From assembly GCA_024275695.1 (NCBI GenBank), contig JAJRYP010000039.1:1-29537 (forward strand): DNA of 29,537 nt. The letters run 5' to 3'. The translations under genes were made by a program, and so were the position numbers. Under the pieces are notes generated by a model. That model searched no databases, had not been told where the DNA came from, and saw only the letters and a list, made by a program, of their open reading frames with translations. This DNA comes from Patescibacteria group bacterium (lineage in GTDB: Bacteria; Patescibacteriota; Gracilibacteria; UBA1369; PNNO01). Shown here one piece after another: positions 25,417 through 29,537 of the stretch (positions within the stretch are counted from its first letter, which is position 1; each line of letters opens with the position of its first letter).

Positions 25417-26394
25417 ATGATTTCAACCGACGACTTGCAAAAACAACTCCCTTACTGTTTCAAGGGAACTAATTTTACAAATCTTGGCGAGCGTTACGAG
25501 GGTAAAGTGAGAGACAATTATACTCAAGGCGAAAAACGTATTATTGTTATTACCGATCGTCTTTCCGCGTTCGATAGAATAATAGCTTTAATTCCGTTTA
25601 AAGGTCAGGTTCTTAATCAAATGGCAACATTCTGGTTCGATCAAACTAAAGACATTGTTGGAAATCATATGATTGAATCGCCCGATCCAAATGCGATTAT
25701 TGTTAAACAGTGCGAGGCCATGCCCGTTGAAATGGTCGTTCGCGGATATATTACCGGGGTGACATCGACTTCCGCTTGGTACAACTACGAAAAAGGTGTA
25801 CGGAATTTTTGCGGTAATCAATTGCCGGAAGGACTTAAAAAGAATCAAAAATTCGACAAACCGATTTTAACCCCTTCCACTAAAGCGGTACATGGCGATC
25901 ACGATGTTTCGGCTTCTAAAGAAGAAATTCTTGCTGAAGGAAAAATTAGCGAAGAGGATTTTGATTATATGGCCGACGTTGCGATGAAATTATACAATCG
26001 GGGGGTCGAAATAGCTGCAAAGCAGGGGATTATTCTTGTTGATACAAAATATGAATTCGGAAAAACTCCCGATGGGGAAATCATTCTGATAGACGAAATT
26101 CACACGCCGGACTCTTCTCGTTTTTGGTTTGCGGACGAATATGATAAGCGTTTCGAAAATGGCGAAGAACAAAAGAAAATAGATAAAGAATATGTTAGAG
26201 AATGGCTAGCAGGTCAAGGATTTATTGGTGAAGGAGAAGTTCCCGAATTGCCGGATCATGTGAGAGTGGAGGCGGCTCGAAGATACATCGAGGCATATGA
26301 ACTTATCACCGGAAAGATATTCGAAGGAGAAGTGGGAGATCCGTTGCCAAGAGTTACTGAAAATCTTAAACCTTATATGCATTTTAATAATTAA
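25417..26394 (+). CDS. purC: SAICAR synthetase (phosphoribosylaminoimidazole-succinocarboxamide synthase)
   Basis: This 325-aa protein has the PurC pattern GERYEGKVRDNY (23-34), IITDRLSAFDR-type segment (43-53), VVRGYITGVTSTSAWYNYEKG, VDTKYEFGKTPDGEIILIDEIHTPDSSRFW and a C-terminal helix. The ATP-binding GKVRD and the metal-binding IDE(I)HTPDSSR motifs are intact. It is of the longer type (about 300 aa, as in yeast Ade1 and plants) and not the short E. coli type (237 aa). It joins CAIR with aspartate using ATP. It is first in a purC-purE-purB operon, 9 nt before purE. Confidence 0.97.
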   Translation: MISTDDLQKQLPYCFKGTNFTNLGERYEGKVRDNYTQGEKRIIVITDRLSAFDRIIALIPFKGQVLNQMATFWFDQTKDIVGNHMIESPDPNAIIVKQCEAMPVEMVVRGYITGVTSTSAWYNYEKGVRNFCGNQLPEGLKKNQKFDKPILTPSTKAVHGDHDVSASKEEILAEGKISEEDFDYMADVAMKLYNRGVEIAAKQGIILVDTKYEFGKTPDGEIILIDEIHTPDSSRFWFADEYDKRFENGEEQKKIDKEYVREWLAGQGFIGEGEVPELPDHVRVEAARRYIEAYELITGKIFEGEVGDPLPRVTENLKPYMHFNN

Positions 26395-26403
26395 CAATTA
26401 ATA

Positions 26404-26856
26404 ATGTTAGTTCCAATACTTATGGGTAGCGAATCCGATAAATCATTCGCTGAAAAAATTACAAAAATTCTTGATGAGTGGAAGATCCCTTACGAACTTA
26501 GGGTTGCTTCAGCTCACAAAGTTCCGGAAAAAGTTTTTGAAATCGTTCAACAATATAATGAAGTTGATCAACCTCTATGTTATGTAACAATTGCAGGTCG
26601 TTCAAACGGTCTTTCGGGTGTTGTGGCGGCAAATAGCAATCATCCTGTAATTGCTTGTCCTCCGTTTTCAAGTAAAGAGGATATGCTGGTTAATATCCAT
26701 TCAACACTTCAAATGCCGTCGGATACTCCGGTTCTTACAGTTGTTGATCCGCAAAATGCGGCTATGGCTGTTATTAGAATTTTAAGCAACAGTGATTCGG
26801 AACTTAAGAAACGTGTTTCGGAGCATATTAAAAATATTAAAGCTAAATTTAACTAA
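26404..26856 (+). CDS. purE: AIR carboxylase, class II-like PurE
   Basis: This 150-aa protein begins MLVPILMGSESDKSFAEKI, the PurE nucleotide-binding start, with VASAHK (35-40). The second half reads TIAGRSNGLSGVVAANSNHPVIACPP. The 'AGRSNGL' plus 'HPVI.CPP' pattern matches class II PurE (the metazoan PAICS type, which carboxylates AIR directly with CO2) and not class I ('AGGAAHLPGM', which needs PurK). No purK is in the window, which agrees. It lies between purC (9-nt gap) and purB (7-nt gap). The class assignment rests on motif reading. Confidence 0.93.
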   Translation: MLVPILMGSESDKSFAEKITKILDEWKIPYELRVASAHKVPEKVFEIVQQYNEVDQPLCYVTIAGRSNGLSGVVAANSNHPVIACPPFSSKEDMLVNIHSTLQMPSDTPVLTVVDPQNAAMAVIRILSNSDSELKKRVSEHIKNIKAKFN

Positions 26857-26863
26857 ATTTAAA

Positions 26864-28234
26864 ATGATAGATCCTTTATTTGCACTTTCACCGCTTGACG
26901 GTCGTTATAACGATAAAATGGATGAGCTTAGGAGCTATTTCTCGGAAGCGGCTCTTATGCGTTACAGAGTTGTTGTTGAAATCGAGTGGTTTATTTTTCT
27001 TTGTAATGAACTTAAATTAACAGGAACAAAACAATTAAAATCGCTTCAAATTCAAAATTTGCGTGCGCTTTATGAAACTTTCGATCTTGTTGCGGCTCAA
27101 AGAATAAAAGATATAGAAAAAACAACTAATCATGATGTTAAGGCTATCGAGTATTACATCAAAGAAACAATGAAAGGCTCCGGTCTTGAAAAATATTTTG
27201 AATTTATTCATTTTGGATGTACTTCCGAGGATATTAACAACACAGCTTACGCTTTAATGCTTCAAGGTGCCATTCACAACGAACTTTATCCGATGCTTAC
27301 AGGGGTTGTCGATGCTCTTTATTCTCATGCGAAAAAATACAAAGCGGTTGCAATGATGGCTCGAACGCACGGTCAACCTGCAAGTCCCACTACAATGGGA
27401 AAAGAGTTCGTAAACATTGTTGATCGACTTGCTAATCAAATTGTTGCCCTGGAGTCAATTCCCGTAAAAGCAAAATTTAATGGAGCTACCGGCAACTATA
27501 ATGCTCATTATGCAGCATATCCAAAGGTAAACTGGCTAGAGGCGAGTAAAAAATTTATACAAGGATTGGGGCTTGAATTTGTTGAATATTCAACTCAAAT
27601 TGAGTGTCATGATTTTGTTGCGGAGATATGCGACGCGTTTAAAAGAATAAATACGATTCTTTTGGATTTTGATCGTGATATTTGGACTTATATCAGCCTT
27701 GGATATTTCAAACAAAAGACCAAAAAAGGGGAGGTTGGATCTTCCGCTATGCCTCATAAAGTAAATCCGATTGATTTTGAAAACAGTGAAGGAAATTTAG
27801 GAGTTGCAAACGCGCTTTTTGAGCATTTTGCCGCAAAACTGCCAATTGCGAGAATGCAAAGAGATTTAACTGATTCAACAGTGATGCGAAATTTTGGAGC
27901 TGCCTTTGGCCACAGTATGCTTGGATATCGAAGTGTTCTCCGAGGGCTACAAAAACTATTAATAGATAAAGCGGCAATAAAAGCCGATTTAAAAAATGCC
28001 TGGGAACTCTTGGCGGAACCGATTCAAACGGTTATGAGAAGGTACAAACTTGAAAATCCTTACGAGAAACTTAAAGAACTCACACGTGGAAAAACAATCA
28101 CCAAATCAAGTATTACGAAATTTTTGAATAAATCGGGATTGCCTAAACGAGAAATAGAACGTCTAAAAAAGCTTACTCCGGAAAGGTATTTGGGAATCGC
28201 CGAAAAATTTGTAGAGGATTATAAAATTACTTAG
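26864..28234 (+). CDS. purB: Adenylosuccinate lyase
   Basis: This 456-aa protein has the same length as E. coli PurB. It begins MIDPLFALSPLDGRY, as in that subfamily, with the active-site segments TNHDVKAIEYYIKE, FIHFGCTSEDINNTAYALML, ARTHGQPASPTTMGKE and the signature loop GSSAMPHKVNPIDFENSEGN. ATG 26864 was chosen; an in-frame ATG at 26792 would add 24 residues encoded inside purE and is not supported by homology. It catalyses SAICAR to AICAR and adenylosuccinate to AMP, linking the purC-purE operon with purA. Confidence 0.98.
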   Translation: MIDPLFALSPLDGRYNDKMDELRSYFSEAALMRYRVVVEIEWFIFLCNELKLTGTKQLKSLQIQNLRALYETFDLVAAQRIKDIEKTTNHDVKAIEYYIKETMKGSGLEKYFEFIHFGCTSEDINNTAYALMLQGAIHNELYPMLTGVVDALYSHAKKYKAVAMMARTHGQPASPTTMGKEFVNIVDRLANQIVALESIPVKAKFNGATGNYNAHYAAYPKVNWLEASKKFIQGLGLEFVEYSTQIECHDFVAEICDAFKRINTILLDFDRDIWTYISLGYFKQKTKKGEVGSSAMPHKVNPIDFENSEGNLGVANALFEHFAAKLPIARMQRDLTDSTVMRNFGAAFGHSMLGYRSVLRGLQKLLIDKAAIKADLKNAWELLAEPIQTVMRRYKLENPYEKLKELTRGKTITKSSITKFLNKSGLPKREIERLKKLTPERYLGIAEKFVEDYKIT

Positions 28235-28246
28235 TAAGTCAGACTT

Positions 28247-28271
28247 ACAGAGTAAGTAGAGGTTACTCTGT
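28247..28271. terminator. Hairpin between convergent purB and the 28274 gene
   Basis: A perfect 9-bp stem (ACAGAGTAA, 28247-28255, with TTACTCTGT, 28263-28271) and 7-nt loop lie in the 39-nt gap between the two stop codons. A smaller hairpin (gtaagt/acttac) precedes it. T-runs are weak on both sides, but the position suggests a shared bidirectional terminator. Confidence 0.5.
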
Positions 28272-28273
28272 AA

Positions 28274-29335
28274 CTACTTCTCCCGCTTTATTATATTTTC
28301 CGCGTATTCTACAGCCATTTCCGCGCGTGCTTGGGATATATAAACCACAACCGTTCCGCTTGTTTCTATCATATGTCCCAAATCTGTATGAATATGCGCG
28401 TCATTTGAATGTCCGGGAAGTGCCGAACTGATTCCATTTCCCGTAAAAGTACCGTTCTGTTTGACGATATTTATATAATCTGAACTTTTTAGGTCTTTAA
28501 TTTCAATTGCGTGAGTTGGCAGCGTATGCGGAGCACTACAGACGATTTCTCCATCTACTACAATGTGAATGCCAAGCGCACCTTCAATGCCTGCTTTTCG
28601 TATGATTTGCGCGATAACGGACGGTGTTATCCTTTTGCCTTGCAGATAAAGTAAAACTGCATTCGGATTGATTTCTTCCGTAACCGGATATTCGGCTATG
28701 TTGAATATCAAAGAAGGTGAGGCCTTTGTGCCGATTTTGATTTTTTGCACGATTGATTTTTTTGGCATACTCATTATCGCCCAAGTGGATTCGTCTATTC
28801 TGTCGCGTACGGTGTCAACTATTCGTTCTATACTGCCATCATATGCTGCTACTTCCTCATCTCTGTCTGTAAGTATTAAAGTGGGGCCTTCCTGAATAAA
28901 TCTTTCTGCGACATTCCGATCTCTCATTGCTTCAAAATGTTTAGCCATCTCTTTTTTCGGCAATCTTCTCATCATACTTGGATTTAAAAGCGGGAAAGCC
29001 GCCCATTTTGGTTCTTCCAGTCTGTATGCTTCATTTAAAATAGTAGGATCGCCATAATATTGAATTGCTCTAAGATGATCAGCAACACTTATTCCATCAA
29101 CTTCTTTGGCGAACACTTTATTGTGAGGTTGAATTTCGCAAAGAAAAGAGAGCCCGGAACCTTGAACAATGCAATAATCTTTCAGTCCGAATCCTTCGGG
29201 GCCTTCTATTTTACTTTCCGCAATAGCAGATATTGCGGATTGTTTTTTATCATTGGTTAATTCGGAAGGCTCAAATATTTTAGCTTCGCCGTTTTCAGAG
29301 GTAACTTCGGGAATATCTTTATATGAATATTTCAT
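28274..29335 (-). CDS. Unrecognised 353-aa cytoplasmic protein
   Basis: I do not recognise this protein. It has no signal peptide or TM helix and is mildly acidic. Visible blocks are an N-terminal region with FGLKDYCIVQGSGLSFLCEI (about 49-68); a charged helical middle (PKKEMAKHFEAMRDRNVAERF, about 126-146); an alternating strand/helix region (ILTDRDEEVAAYDGSIERIVDTVRDRID; NAVLLYLQGKRITPSVIAQIIRKAG); and a C-terminal part (GALGIHIVVDGEIVCSAP; DAHIHTDLGHMIETSGTVVVYISQARAEMAVEYAENII). The DAHIHTDLGH cluster could bind metal, but this is only a guess. It has its own promoter, is convergent with purB and reads like a well-folded, conserved-type protein. Confidence 0.8.
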   Translation of the reverse strand: MKYSYKDIPEVTSENGEAKIFEPSELTNDKKQSAISAIAESKIEGPEGFGLKDYCIVQGSGLSFLCEIQPHNKVFAKEVDGISVADHLRAIQYYGDPTILNEAYRLEEPKWAAFPLLNPSMMRRLPKKEMAKHFEAMRDRNVAERFIQEGPTLILTDRDEEVAAYDGSIERIVDTVRDRIDESTWAIMSMPKKSIVQKIKIGTKASPSLIFNIAEYPVTEEINPNAVLLYLQGKRITPSVIAQIIRKAGIEGALGIHIVVDGEIVCSAPHTLPTHAIEIKDLKSSDYINIVKQNGTFTGNGISSALPGHSNDAHIHTDLGHMIETSGTVVVYISQARAEMAVEYAENIIKREK

Positions 29336-29359
29336 AGTAAAAAATTTATATTGGGACTT

Positions 29360-29387
29360 ACTGTACGTGAAGTGAGAGTTATGTCAA
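29360..29387 (-). promoter_or_regulatory. Promoter of the 353-aa protein gene
   Basis: On the minus strand: TTGACA (29387-29382), a 16-nt spacer and TACAGT (29365-29360). Predicted start is near 29353, 18 nt before ATG 29335. Confidence 0.6.
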
Positions 29388-29448
29388 GGTTTGGGCCGCT
29401 CTTTAAAATCCGTGGGTAAACTTTTTTGGAGTTTTTAGCTAAGAAAAG

Positions 29449-29467
29449 GGGAAAACGCAATTTTCCC
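29449..29467. terminator. Short hairpin near window end
   Basis: GGGAAAA (29449-29455) and TTTTCCC (29461-29467) pair around a 5-nt loop. On the minus strand a CCTTTTCTT tract follows, so it could end a transcript entering from the right. No gene is visible from 29388 to 29537. Confidence 0.25.
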
Positions 29468-29537
29468 AAATGCACTTTTAGAAAACATAAAAAAAGGCGC
29501 ATAATTGATCAGAGAATATCACTTAACCAAACAACTA

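Noticed and set aside
26792..26863. Upstream ATG for purB inside purE
   Set aside because: PurB homology begins at MIDPLFALSPLDGRY (26864) and the length then equals E. coli PurB.

Overview
The window is AT-rich, very compact bacterial chromosome using the standard bacterial code (TGA ends lepA and the O-antigen-ligase-like gene). Convergent genes often abut: gaps are 0 nt at 15286/15287, 3 nt at 18094/18098 and 3 nt at 23971/23975. Clear Shine-Dalgarno sequences are scarce. A PrgI-like protein paired with a stand-alone TraC/VirB4 N-terminal-type protein, many CPR-style small membrane proteins, and an rRNA locus with 23S-5S but no 16S all suggest a Candidate Phyla Radiation (Patescibacteria) genome, probably of the Parcubacteria type. 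This placement is inferred from gene content; no phylogeny was run.

Layout: 1-3927 (minus) is a MacA/MacB (YknXYZ)-type export operon with adaptor, ATPase and two tandem permeases, the second cut by the window edge. 4027-4947 holds two small membrane proteins of unknown role. 4963-8583 is an rRNA locus with a strong promoter, a leader that could switch between antiterminator and terminator, a 24-bp processing stem around 23S, then 5S. 8587-8840 holds hairpins, a 103-nt imperfect inverted repeat and a possible tRNA scrap. 8844-10078 (minus) is the PrgI/TraC-like pair. 10226-12052 is lepA. 12180-15286 is a membrane-anchored peptide-binding protein next to a HAMP-PP2C (RsbU-like) phosphatase. 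15287-17123 (minus) is a folate/one-carbon pair (5-FCL and glyA). 17207-19513 holds an HtrA-like protein that has lost its catalytic His and Ser, convergent with a lipoprotein that combines SecD P1-type sequence with parvulin domains. 19808-20084 is an orphan ribbon-helix-helix antitoxin with a palindromic operator. tRNA-Val(TAC) and tRNA-Leu(GAG), both with encoded CCA, flank an O-antigen-ligase-like TPR protein. 22556-23971 is a lytic-transglycosylase-like protein without a signal peptide. 23975-28234 is a purine block: purA divergent from purC-purE-purB. 28274-29335 is an unrecognised 353-aa protein.

How the genes fit together: much of the window serves the cell envelope (exporter, solute-binding protein and phosphatase, pseudo-protease, SecD/parvulin lipoprotein, polysaccharide polymerase/ligase, murein-lytic-like domain). 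The rest is translation (23S, 5S, lepA, tRNAs) and nucleotide/one-carbon metabolism (glyA, 5-FCL, purACEB). The most unusual items are the SecD-P1/parvulin lipoprotein, the solute-binding protein/phosphatase pair, the catalytically degenerate HtrA-like protein and the structured leader in front of an unlinked 23S gene.
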